DNA of 6,760 bases from Sporosarcina sp. (lineage in GTDB: Bacteria; Bacillota; Bacilli; Bacillales_A; Planococcaceae): positions 1-6,760 of the forward strand of contig JARIDM010000142.1 in assembly GCA_029263945.1 (NCBI GenBank). Reading direction: 5' to 3'. The notes under the pieces are model-generated. The model saw only the letters and a list, made by a program, of their open reading frames with translations. It was not told the DNA's origin and searched no databases. Made by a program: the position numbers and the translations under genes. The first letter of the stretch is position 1. The number at the start of each line of letters is the position of its first letter. Positions 1 to 5,414 of the stretch are shown piece by piece.

Positions 1-121
1 TCATCTTTTTTTCAATTTCTCTATCCATATCATAAAAAGGAATTTTCCCAGCGAAACTCACCCGTTTGCCGATCGCACTTTTTCCACATCCCATATAGCC
101 AACTAAATACACTTTTTTCAT
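1..121 (-). CDS. aroK: Shikimate kinase, N-terminal 40 codons (partial, runs off the left edge)
   Basis: Shikimate kinase phosphorylates shikimate with ATP in the cytoplasm, the fifth step of the chorismate (aromatic amino acid) pathway. Only residues 1-40 are in the window. They begin MKKVYLVGYMGCGKSAIG, which contains the P-loop GYMGCGKS (residues 8-15). This is followed by the family's PFYDMDREIE segment (residues 28-37), in which the Asp pair D31/D33 corresponds to the FxDxD shikimate/Mg-binding motif. The ATG at 119-121 is preceded by AGGTGA at good spacing. The gene starts 29 bp after the comGG stop on the same strand with no visible terminator between them, so it may receive read-through from the comG operon. 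An aroK next to comG is a common Bacillales/Staphylococcus arrangement. Identity is clear from the motif; the rest of the protein cannot be checked. Confidence 0.9.
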   Translation of the reverse strand, partial: MKKVYLVGYMGCGKSAIGKRVSFAGKIPFYDMDREIEKKM

Positions 122-150
122 TTTAATCACCTGCTCGCTTGCAAAATTAT

Positions 151-339
151 TTAGTCATTTTCGTGATTCATAATCTCTATCAATCTTTTTTCGTAATAAA
201 TTTCTAACGAATCGAATTGTCTATATAAACTATCATGCCACATAACGATAGAGAAAAGAAAGAGACTAACAAAAAATAATAAAATAATTGTTGCTGCAAG
301 CATCGCACCGCGCTCATTGTAAATATAAGCCAATCTCAA
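151..339 (-). CDS. comGG: Minor pilin ComGG, very short (about 62 aa)
   Basis: Last gene of the comG operon. The product is a pilin-like membrane protein: a short basic N-terminus (RLAYIYNER, residues 2-10), a glycine at residue 11 as the likely prepilin cleavage site, one hydrophobic helix (about 13-33), and a small charged C-terminal tail. It lacks the Glu at mature position 5, as B. subtilis ComGG also does; the T2SS relative GspK likewise lacks it and caps the pseudopilus tip. The start is unsettled. AAGGAG (positions 347-352) lies only 1 nt before a GTG (343-345) but about 7 nt before a TTG (337-339), so I chose TTG. The gene overlaps the end of comGF by 26 bp. At 62 aa it is about half the length of B. 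subtilis ComGG (124 aa), and there is no room downstream for more. Assignment rests mainly on position and topology. Confidence 0.72.
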   Translation of the reverse strand: MRLAYIYNERGAMLAATIILLFFVSLFLFSIVMWHDSLYRQFDSLEIYYEKRLIEIMNHEND

Positions 340-760
340 AATCACGCTCCTTCGTTGTCCCGTCGAGCATTTCGGCCACGGCGAATAAGGTAGAATCGTT
401 TCGTGTAAATTTGAGCGATGACACATTTGTTAAGAGTGGAATGTGTCCTTGTCCATCAACTGTTTTTCGGATGACGTTATTTTTCTGTTCAATTCTAATG
501 TTACCGCGCTCGGTCTTAACTTCTAACCCGCTTGCACCTGGATAGAGCGTAAAGCTTTGCACATTTATAAGTTCTTCCTGTAAGTCAACAACAAACATCT
601 CCCATGCAGCACCCGTCATGTTTGTATACTGTCGTTCAATGGGGGCTTTCCAATAGAAGAATAATACAAAGAGTTGAACGAATAGCGCAAATATCACGAG
701 TTGAAAAAGACTTTCAATGAGCGTATATCCTTTATGATTCATTAATAATACGCGATACAT
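314..760 (-). CDS. comGF: Minor pilin ComGF of the competence pilus
   Basis: Minor component of the DNA-uptake type IV pilus. The 148-aa product has a type III prepilin signal, HKG^YTLIES, with Gly11 before the cut and Glu16 at mature position 5. A hydrophobic helix follows (about 12-36), then a soluble domain. The segment VIRKTVDGQGHIPLL (residues 96-110) closely matches the B. subtilis ComGF stretch IRKRVDGKGHVPIL as I recall it, which is the strongest identification point. The ATG at 758-760 has an AAGGGGG ribosome binding site about 10 nt upstream. A second in-frame ATG (740-742) would give a more typical six-residue-shorter leader but lacks a comparable site. The start overlaps the 3' end of comGE by 19 bp and the 3' end overlaps comGG, which implies translational coupling. 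Confidence 0.92.
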   Translation of the reverse strand: MYRVLLMNHKGYTLIESLFQLVIFALFVQLFVLFFYWKAPIERQYTNMTGAAWEMFVVDLQEELINVQSFTLYPGASGLEVKTERGNIRIEQKNNVIRKTVDGQGHIPLLTNVSSLKFTRNDSTLFAVAEMLDGTTKERDFEIGLYLQ

Positions 761-1044
761 ATACGCTGATCCCCCTTAGTTGTTGAATAAGATACACAAA
801 TCGTGTCTTCTTCAACGAACCAATCATAGCTTGTCCCTTCTACTTCTCTGACACCGCTCGATTTATTGTTCGCATGATAAGCAATTGTGCCATGATACGC
901 TGTTTCAGTTGCATGCATGGCTCTTTTTTTATCATAAAGCGTAGTTGTCATTTTAGTTGCTAGCGGAAGTAACGTGCCAAAAATAACGACGAGGGCTCCA
1001 AGCGTTAAGATGGCTTCTGGCCATGAATGTCCTTTTTGATTCAC
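742..1044 (-). CDS. comGE: Minor pilin ComGE of the competence pilus
   Basis: A 100-aa pilin-like protein between comGD and comGF, the usual ComGE slot. The N-terminus NQKG^HSWPEAILTL has the cleavable glycine (Gly5) and Glu10 at mature position 5. It has His rather than Phe at +1 and Pro at +4, an unusual site. The hydrophobic helix spans about 11-30. Two cysteines near the C-terminus (C83 and C96, in ICVSY and ICIAY) mirror a Cys pair near the end of B. subtilis ComGE and could form a disulfide outside the membrane. The start is GTG (1042-1044), with GGAAGG about 10 nt upstream. The first 92 nt are overlapped by the 3' extension of comGD in another frame. Family assignment comes from position, topology and the Cys pair; overall sequence similarity in this family is low. 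Confidence 0.85.
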   Translation of the reverse strand: MNQKGHSWPEAILTLGALVVIFGTLLPLATKMTTTLYDKKRAMHATETAYHGTIAYHANNKSSGVREVEGTSYDWFVEEDTICVSYSTTKGDQRICIAYY

Positions 1045-1498
1045 TAATGATCATCCTTCCACGTTGAAACTGGAATGTTATGTGTGTTCTGCCAGATTTG
1101 CCAATTAGCGTTAACTTACCAAAATTTATAATGTCCCCGTTGGCATGAAATTCAATTACCTTTAAACCACTTGAATCTGCTACACGCATACCGACTGGTA
1201 AAGCCTTTTTTGAGAGTTCGACTTTACCAGGTGCTGAAGCTCTGTAAATCGTGCGTCCATCGTCTTCACTAAAAATAAGCTGGGTAAAAACACCATGAGC
1301 CATCGCATAACTTTGGATACTGTATATTGTGGCAACAAGTGAATCGATTGCCTCTTTTTCTGACGTTTCACGAACCCACTTTCCTCCCACGGGAATAATA
1401 ATTGCTGTCATGATCACCACAATCGAAAGAACTAAGATGAGTTCAATAATTGTAAATCCACTTTCGTTTGCGCTTCTTTTTATCAATGACTTTTTCAT
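953..1498 (-). CDS. comGD: Minor pilin ComGD with an extended C-terminus
   Basis: A 181-aa pilin-like protein with a canonical type III signal, ESG^FTIIELILVLSIV: Gly14 before the cut, Glu19 at mature position 5, hydrophobic helix about 15-36. The soluble domain ends in the strand HITFQFQRGRMII (residues 139-151), which corresponds to the ITVYLGSGRVNV end of B. subtilis ComGD (about 143 aa). The reading frame then continues for about 29 more residues, rich in Arg, Trp and Tyr (SKRTFMARSHLNAW...), and overlaps comGE by 92 nt. That tail looks like a by-product of reading comGE in another frame, perhaps after loss of an ancestral stop. The ATG at 1496-1498 follows the comGC stop by 9 bp, with AGGGGAG just upstream. 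Identity is firm; the real C-terminus deserves checking. Confidence 0.93.
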   Translation of the reverse strand: MKKSLIKRSANESGFTIIELILVLSIVVIMTAIIIPVGGKWVRETSEKEAIDSLVATIYSIQSYAMAHGVFTQLIFSEDDGRTIYRASAPGKVELSKKALPVGMRVADSSGLKVIEFHANGDIINFGKLTLIGKSGRTHITFQFQRGRMIISESKRTFMARSHLNAWSPRRYFWHVTSASN

Positions 1499-1507
1499 AG
1501 TACTCCC

Positions 1508-1825
1508 CTAATTCCCTTTCAAATTAGCAACCTTGCCGTCTTGACCAATCATTAATTGCCTACCATCTGGACACTGTGGAACTTCTGGGAAATAATCTTT
1601 ACTTACTAAATCAGGTAAACTACTCGGGTATTTATGATTCTCCATTTTATATGCTTCTACCTGACCTTGTACCATCGCGATATAAGCCGCACATCCCTTA
1701 TCATCAATTGACTTCGAGTGTTTTGTTACGTTCGGGATTGCAACCAATATTAATACCGATATGATAAGGAGTACAATCATCATTTCTATCAACGAAAAAC
1801 CAGCTTCTTCTTTTAATATTTTCAT
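1508..1825 (-). CDS. comGC: Major pilin ComGC of the competence pilus
   Basis: Structural pilin that polymerises into the surface filament capturing external DNA. The 105-aa precursor shows EEAG^FSLIEMMIVLLIISVL: a short leader, Gly9 before the prepilin peptidase cut, mature residue 1 Phe10, Glu14 at mature position 5, and one hydrophobic helix (10-30). Cys45 and Cys85 are placed like the two cysteines that form the intramolecular disulfide in B. subtilis ComGC. The segment HKYPSSLPDLVSKDYF (64-79) is the typical ComGC/T2SG-like surface motif. The residue before the cleavage Gly is Ala rather than the more common Lys or Arg. The ATG has AAAGGA 8 nt upstream, inside the 3' end of comGB, whose stop lies 13 bp before it. 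Confidence 0.97.
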   Translation of the reverse strand: MKILKEEAGFSLIEMMIVLLIISVLILVAIPNVTKHSKSIDDKGCAAYIAMVQGQVEAYKMENHKYPSSLPDLVSKDYFPEVPQCPDGRQLMIGQDGKVANLKGN

Positions 1826-1838
1826 ATTTTTTATCCTT

Positions 1839-2876
1839 TCAAATTTGATCGAGCATGCCGTACACTGGCAGTAATAGAGCCATATAAGCCGCTAATATAC
1901 AAATTGCGATTAAACTGAACAATAACGGTTGAAGAAGTCCTAATCCTTTCGATAGTTTACGATCAAAAGCTTCTTCTAAATGTGAACTATAAATAATCAA
2001 TTCTTTTGCTAAATATCCACTCGTCGCACCGTGTTTAGCAAAGGATGCAAATTCATTTGTTAGCCCATCCGTTAACTGAATGGCATCATGAAACGCTTCT
2101 CCGTAGATCACTAAGTTTTGTATATTCTTTGCAATTTCACGAAGAACTACGTCCAAATCTTGTTTGCTAAGTACACCAAGAGAATCTTGCATGGATAAGC
2201 CCGCTTGTAGTAAACTACCTAATTCACCTGCAAATACTTGGGTCTTCCACATAAAGAACAAATGATTGACGACTGGTATTTTAGACATAAACCTTATTTT
2301 CTCCGCTGACGCCAATTTTTTGTATACAATCACACAACACGTAATTACTAAAGCGATCCCGAAAACCACAAAAAAAATCATATCAGGAATTTTTGAAACA
2401 ATCATTGGCAATAGCGCAAAAAGCCCCGATGTATCTCCTTGTCTCGATATTACAAGCACTTCCATATTCGGTAAGAAGAAACTTCTGAAAACAATGAGGA
2501 GGATCGTGACGAAAATAAATAAAACAATTGGATAACTTAGCAGGTTTCTTAACTTTCTCTTTGCTTCTTCTACTTTTTCTAAACGACTGCCAACACTTCT
2601 CAAAGCCTCCACCATTTGCCCATTACTTTCTGCGATCGCAATTGGTAAAAGCGTACCAGAACGAAAGCCCAGTCTAGCGAGCACGACAGATATTCCTAGC
2701 CCGTTTCTAAAATCATCTTCGATTTCAATCAGGATTTCCTCGTATACTTTTGTATGGTGGGGCAATAAAAGCTGAAGCGCATCGGCAAATGGATAACCCT
2801 CTTCCAATAGTTCAGCTAACCTTACTAAAAACACGGGACTATTTTCTAATACAACCCGTTTCTTCCTATTATTCAT
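1839..2876 (-). CDS. comGB: Competence pilus platform protein ComGB (GspF/PilC family)
   Basis: Inner-membrane platform on which the ComGA ATPase drives pilin assembly. From the chosen start the protein is 345 aa, close to the family norm (323 in B. subtilis). Two T2SSF repeats are visible, about residues 15-135 (with LAELLEEGYPFADAL) and 215-338 (with AGELGSLLQAGLSMQDSL). Each is followed by hydrophobic segments: about 115-133 and 165-186 in the middle and 314-338 at the C-terminus, the usual three-helix layout. The ATG at 2874-2876 overlaps the comGA stop as ATGAATAA, implying translational reinitiation; its own ribosome binding site (GGA about 11 nt upstream) is weak. An in-frame extension to 2978 exists but would overlap comGA by 110 nt and adds residues not typical of ComGB, so I rejected it. 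Confidence 0.95.
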   Translation of the reverse strand: MNNRKKRVVLENSPVFLVRLAELLEEGYPFADALQLLLPHHTKVYEEILIEIEDDFRNGLGISVVLARLGFRSGTLLPIAIAESNGQMVEALRSVGSRLEKVEEAKRKLRNLLSYPIVLFIFVTILLIVFRSFFLPNMEVLVISRQGDTSGLFALLPMIVSKIPDMIFFVVFGIALVITCCVIVYKKLASAEKIRFMSKIPVVNHLFFMWKTQVFAGELGSLLQAGLSMQDSLGVLSKQDLDVVLREIAKNIQNLVIYGEAFHDAIQLTDGLTNEFASFAKHGATSGYLAKELIIYSSHLEEAFDRKLSKGLGLLQPLLFSLIAICILAAYMALLLPVYGMLDQI

Positions 2877-3873
2877 ATTGAAATTGTTCCAGTTTATATT
2901 TTTCAATGAGTTCCGCCATGCTTTCATCCTTAGGTGCAATAAAACGATTTCCTTTTGCAATCGATTCAAACATTTCATCGATTATTTCTTCATTGGTAAT
3001 TTCAAAAATTGCGTGCGCATCCCCGTTCAAATTCTGAACTAATCGTTGCGAAGATATACAAACAAGGGTTTGACGTAGTTCTTCTGCTGAAACACCAAAA
3101 TCCATCATTCTATAAACACACCCCACTGGATCTTTAGCATGAATCGTAGTAATCACTAAATGTCCCGTAAGTGCTGCGGTAACTGCGATTTTAGCCGTTT
3201 CGCTGTCTCTAATCTCACCTACCATAATTACATCTGGAGAATGCCTTAAGATTGCTTTTAGACCTGCAGAATAACTCATACCAGCTTGTTCGTTAACCTG
3301 CACTTGAAGCAAGTGCGATTGTTTATTTTCAACAGGATCTTCTAGTGATATGACGTGTCTTTCTAATTTGTTGACACAGTGCGCTGTAATTGCGTACATA
3401 GTAGTTGTTTTGCCACTGCCAGTCGGCCCACTGATCACAAACAAGCCTTGTTGTATTGTGGCAGCTTGACGCAATTTATCTGACCACTCTTTCTTTATAC
3501 ACAAATCATCTATTGGGACAATACGATTGTGTTTTTGTAAGCGGATCACAACGCTCTCTTTGTAATGAATTGCAGGAATGGTAGAAACACGGAAAGACAG
3601 ATTTTCTCCTGACATCTGTTTATGAAATGAACCACTTTGAGGTTTGCGTTTATCTCCTATATCTAAAGAAGAGAGAAACTTTAAAAAAGAAATCATACGG
3701 TCTGCTAATTGGGGAGGAAGCGAACCTGTTTTAGTCAACTTTGTATTTTGATTAAATAACACATCATAGCCGTCACTTGAAGGCACAAGATGAATATCCG
3801 TAGCGCCGTGAGAAAGCGCTTTTTTAAGTAATTTGTTACATTTTTGTTCAATAACATTTTCCGTTTTGTCCAT
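2869..3873 (-). CDS. comGA: Competence pilus assembly ATPase ComGA (GspE/PilB family)
   Basis: Cytosolic hexameric secretion ATPase that powers assembly of the DNA-uptake pilus; in B. subtilis it is found at the cell pole and is also linked to growth arrest in competent cells. The 334-aa product contains Walker A GPTGSGKT (149-156), the Asp box ISLEDPVE (175-182), Walker B IMVGEIRD (216-223) and the His box TGHLVITTIHAKD (237-249). The N-terminal domain carries GATDIHL (23-29), typical of GspE/PilB N2 domains. No tetracysteine zinc motif is present, as expected for ComGA. The ATG at 3871-3873 has GAGGGG 7 nt upstream. An in-frame TTG at 3975 adds 34 residues but lacks a ribosome binding site and overlaps the candidate promoter. 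This is the first gene of the operon, and its expression should depend on the ComK box upstream. Confidence 0.98.
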   Translation of the reverse strand: MDKTENVIEQKCNKLLKKALSHGATDIHLVPSSDGYDVLFNQNTKLTKTGSLPPQLADRMISFLKFLSSLDIGDKRKPQSGSFHKQMSGENLSFRVSTIPAIHYKESVVIRLQKHNRIVPIDDLCIKKEWSDKLRQAATIQQGLFVISGPTGSGKTTTMYAITAHCVNKLERHVISLEDPVENKQSHLLQVQVNEQAGMSYSAGLKAILRHSPDVIMVGEIRDSETAKIAVTAALTGHLVITTIHAKDPVGCVYRMMDFGVSAEELRQTLVCISSQRLVQNLNGDAHAIFEITNEEIIDEMFESIAKGNRFIAPKDESMAELIEKYKLEQFQYE

Positions 3874-3960
3874 TGAACTTCCCCTCTTCAAAATCATTTT
3901 ATAATTACAACATTTGTTGTGAACGATTTGTAGCAGAGGACTGCTCTCTACTTCAGCTAA

Positions 3961-3989
3961 AGTATACAACCTCAAGATTACAATTGGAA
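3961..3989 (-). promoter_or_regulatory. Tentative comG operon promoter
   Basis: Read on the minus strand, a -10 like TATACT (3961-3966) is preceded at 17 bp by a poor -35, TTCCAA (3984-3989). A weak -35 is expected where an activator such as ComK is needed. The predicted start near 3954 would give a leader of about 80 nt before comGA. The -35 lies about 42 bp from the nearer AT box, somewhat far for a ComK promoter. A weaker alternative -10 closer to the box is TATGAA at 3997-4002. Confidence 0.4.
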
Positions 3990-4031
3990 TGCTTTTTCAT
4001 AAGGCTGAATTGTGTCTCGCTAAAAGGCGGT

Positions 4032-4075
4032 AAAATCGAGTTATCACGTCCATAATCAGCCGAAAAATGGATTTT
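4032..4075. promoter_or_regulatory. ComK-type binding site (two AT boxes, 18-bp spacer)
   Basis: A perfect AAAA-N5-TTTT box lies at 4063-4075, and a second with one mismatch, AAAA-N5-TTAT, at 4032-4044. Exactly 18 bp separate them, so their centres are 31 bp (three helical turns) apart. The competence regulator ComK of B. subtilis binds pairs of such AT boxes with 8-, 18- or 31-bp spacers. The location, about 160 bp upstream of comGA, fits control of the comG operon. The two boxes and spacing are seen directly; ComK binding is inferred. Confidence 0.75.
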
Positions 4076-4087
4076 CATCTCGTTCAA

Positions 4088-4198
4088 TCAATTTCATAAT
4101 AGGGCTTATGGTTCCACCACAACAACATATTGTCGGGTTGAACTGTTCCCAATCATATGTTGTGTCGTTGTTTCAAAATAAGGTCATGATGAAATTGA
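4088..4198. repeat. 111-bp imperfect palindrome in the comGA-yqgY intergenic region
   Basis: Several complementary blocks share one centre near 4143: TCAATTTCAT (4088-4097) with ATGAAATTGA (4189-4198); TTAT (4106-4109) with ATAA (4178-4181); ACAACATAT (4122-4130) with ATATGTTGT (4155-4163); and GGG (4135-4137) with CCC (4148-4150), leaving a 10-nt centre. The unpaired stretches between blocks are nearly equal on the two sides (8/7, 12/14 and 4/4 nt). It has no T tract, so it is not an obvious terminator, and no plausible ORF. It could be a decayed miniature inverted-repeat element, a regulatory hairpin or a protein-binding region. With the ComK box and the two promoters it accounts for most of the 459-bp gap. 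Confidence 0.55.
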
Positions 4199-4260
4199 CT
4201 CAGTTATGCTATTGATTGTCTTTTAAAAACAACTTCTTCACAAAAGTTTCACGATTTGAG

Positions 4261-4290
4261 TTTACTTTTCGAGGTACTATCCATTATAAT
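4261..4290 (+). promoter_or_regulatory. Sigma-A-like promoter of yqgY
   Basis: A consensus -10 TATAAT (4285-4290) is preceded at 18 bp by TTTACT (4261-4266), a 4-of-6 match to TTGACA. The predicted start near 4297 leaves about a 36-nt leader containing the AAGGAGGG ribosome binding site of yqgY. Confidence 0.6.
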
Positions 4291-4332
4291 AGATAGGAGC
4301 TTATTGTATTGTTATTAAGGAGGGACGCACAC

Positions 4333-4575
4333 ATGGATAACATGTTTAAGGTATTGGGCTGGTGGACAGGCATATTCGCAGTATTATTCTTTGTAGGTGA
4401 TATGTTACCAGCTGCACTTCTATTTGTTGCAAACACAGTTTTCTTCCTATTACTTGGATATCTAAACTTGACAGAGCGTATGTATATGTACATGTTCGGG
4501 GCATATCTGATGGTGTTCACAGTTGGATTTACTTATTATGCAACTTTTATACACGTGCCAGGTGCAGGTCACTAA
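4333..4575 (+). CDS. yqgY: DUF2626 small membrane protein (YqgY-like)
   Basis: An 80-aa hydrophobic protein of unknown function. It starts MDNMFKVLGWWTGIFAVLFF, the highly conserved N-terminus of the DUF2626 family of Bacillales (B. subtilis YqgY), and contains the family's YLNLTERMYMYMFGAYL stretch (43-59). Three membrane segments are likely: about 7-21, 25-43 and 50-72. The C-terminus is VPGAGH. The ATG at 4333-4335 has an excellent AAGGAGGG (4317-4324) at 8 nt; an in-frame ATG at 4309 lies before that site and is rejected. It has its own promoter and ends in a strong hairpin shared with the convergent yqgX. The next gene upstream on the other strand is comGA; in B. subtilis mgsR, yqhA and yqhB lie between the two. 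Confidence 0.93.
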   Translation: MDNMFKVLGWWTGIFAVLFFVGDMLPAALLFVANTVFFLLLGYLNLTERMYMYMFGAYLMVFTVGFTYYATFIHVPGAGH

Positions 4576-4586
4576 AACGTACATAC

Positions 4587-4617
4587 AAAAAAACAGCCAA
4601 CATTGGCTGTTTTTTTG
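4587..4617. terminator. Bidirectional hairpin terminator between yqgY and yqgX
   Basis: The stem ACAGCCAA/TTGGCTGT (4593-4600 with 4603-4610) is flanked by an A run before (4587-4592) and a T run after (4611-4616). It has the layout of a Rho-independent terminator in both directions, serving yqgY on plus and yqgX on minus. The tip pairs probably open to give a usable loop. It starts 11 bp after the yqgY stop and ends 4 bp before the yqgX stop. Confidence 0.92.
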
Positions 4618-4620
4618 TTT

Positions 4621-5253
4621 TCACCTTAAAAAAGGATTCCGTTCTTTTTCATACGTTGTCGTTGTCGGCATTCCATGTCCTGGATAGATTGTATAAGCAC
4701 CGTCAAGTGTGAGGAGCTTATTTTGAATTGATGATAGAAGCGTCTCCGTATGACCGCCTGGTAAATCTGTCCTTCCGATACTTTCCCTAAACAACGTATC
4801 CCCAACAATTGCTAATTGATCTGCTTCAAAGATAAAAGATACGCTTCCTGTTGAATGGCCCGGCGTATGTCTTACTTCCATTGAGAATGGACCGATTTCC
4901 AGCATCCCTTCTTCTTTTAAAAACTGATCTGCTTTCCTATTTTGAACAAGTGGCAGTCCTGGATAACGCGTTGAGCCATTCTCTTCAGGATTTGTTAAAG
5001 TGTTTTGTTCATTTTCATGAATATAAACTGGAATTCCAAAATGATCACGTACAATATCCACCGCACCGATATGATCAAAATGACCATGTGTTAAGAGAAT
5101 TGCAACAGGTCGTAAGCTTTTCTCTTCAATCTTTTTGATAAGATGTAGCCCTTCTTCTCCAGGATCAATAACTAAACAATTATTTTGTTCATCTTGAATC
5201 AAATAACAGTTTGTCTGAATCGGACCCAGTGGATAAGTTGTAATTTTTAACAT
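4621..5253 (-). CDS. yqgX: Metallo-beta-lactamase-fold hydrolase (YqgX, glyoxalase II-like)
   Basis: A cytoplasmic metal-dependent hydrolase of 210 aa, the length of B. subtilis YqgX. Metal ligands are visible: the motif THGHFDH (55-61) gives H56, H58, D60 and H61; then H133 in HTPGHSTGS, D152 in VGDTLF, and H193 in YPGHG. This is the full dinuclear set of the glyoxalase II/YcbL-like branch. TNCYLI (14-19) and VIDPGEE (28-34) are typical N-terminal strands. The segment FRESIGRTDLPGG (155-167) matches the short glyoxalase II-like group. Substrate is not determinable from sequence; a thioester or thiol-conjugate hydrolase is the family-based guess. The ATG at 5251-5253 has GAGGAG 9 nt upstream; the in-frame extension to 5331 would run through the candidate promoter. 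It is convergent with yqgY and divergent from yqgW. Confidence 0.93.
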   Translation of the reverse strand: MLKITTYPLGPIQTNCYLIQDEQNNCLVIDPGEEGLHLIKKIEEKSLRPVAILLTHGHFDHIGAVDIVRDHFGIPVYIHENEQNTLTNPEENGSTRYPGLPLVQNRKADQFLKEEGMLEIGPFSMEVRHTPGHSTGSVSFIFEADQLAIVGDTLFRESIGRTDLPGGHTETLLSSIQNKLLTLDGAYTIYPGHGMPTTTTYEKERNPFLR

Positions 5254-5275
5254 ATTTATCGTCTCCTCTTGAGTT

Positions 5276-5304
5276 AGTTTACCGAATTCACATGCCGATT
5301 TCAA
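5276..5304 (-). promoter_or_regulatory. Candidate sigma-A promoter of yqgX
   Basis: On the minus strand, TTGAAA (5299-5304, 5 of 6 to the -35 consensus) is separated by 17 bp from TAAACT (5276-5281, 4 of 6 to the -10). The predicted start near 5269 gives a very short leader, about 16 nt, carrying the GAGGAG ribosome binding site. This placement supports the ATG at 5253 over the longer reading frame. Confidence 0.55.
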
Positions 5305-5324
5305 ACAAAGTTCACCAATAACAC

Positions 5325-5353
5325 TCGACAATTGGATGAGGAAAGCTTATAAT
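5325..5353 (+). promoter_or_regulatory. Sigma-A promoter of yqgW
   Basis: TCGACA (5325-5330, 5 of 6 to TTGACA), a 17-bp spacer and a perfect TATAAT (5348-5353) form a strong vegetative promoter. The predicted start near 5360 leaves about a 55-nt leader to the ATG at 5415. It is back to back with the yqgX promoter on the other strand. Confidence 0.75.
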
Positions 5354-5414
5354 AATAAAGGAATATTGCTTTCTTGGCATTCATTTTTTTTACAGTGAAA
5401 GGAGTGTCTTCACG

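Noticed and set aside
288..545. Plus-strand reading frames antisense to the comG genes (also near 1329, 1576, 2266 and 3873)
   Set aside because: No ribosome binding sites, no recognisable domains, and they lie opposite well-supported genes, so they are chance open frames.
951..1060. Programmed frameshift joining ComGD to ComGE at the A run near 1031-1037
   Set aside because: The A run does not form a standard X-XXY-YYZ heptamer in the comGD frame, and a fusion of two prepilins would bury the second signal. comGE has its own start and ribosome binding site.
1839..2978. Longer comGB start at 2978
   Set aside because: It would overlap comGA by 110 nt and adds 34 residues unlike ComGB; the ATGAATAA overlap at 2876 is a typical coupled start.
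2869..3975. Longer comGA start (TTG at 3973-3975) adding 34 residues
   Set aside because: No ribosome binding site; the extension covers the candidate -10 box, while the ATG at 3873 has GAGGGG at ideal spacing and gives a family-like N-terminus.
4199..4260. Possible further AT box near AAAACAACTTCTT (about 4224-4240)
   Set aside because: Only a partial match, and no partner box at 8, 18 or 31 bp; A/T-rich background produces such matches easily.
4284..4520. Minus-strand 78-codon frame opposite yqgY
   Set aside because: Antisense to a conserved DUF2626 gene with a clear promoter and ribosome binding site; no supporting signals of its own.
4851..5138. Plus-strand 95-codon frame opposite yqgX
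   Set aside because: Antisense to a conserved catalytic region; the composition looks like a shadow and no ribosome site or family is seen.
4621..5331. Longer yqgX start at 5331
   Set aside because: The extra 26 residues precede the conserved family N-terminus (MLKITTYPLGP) and span a candidate promoter; GAGGAG marks the ATG at 5253.
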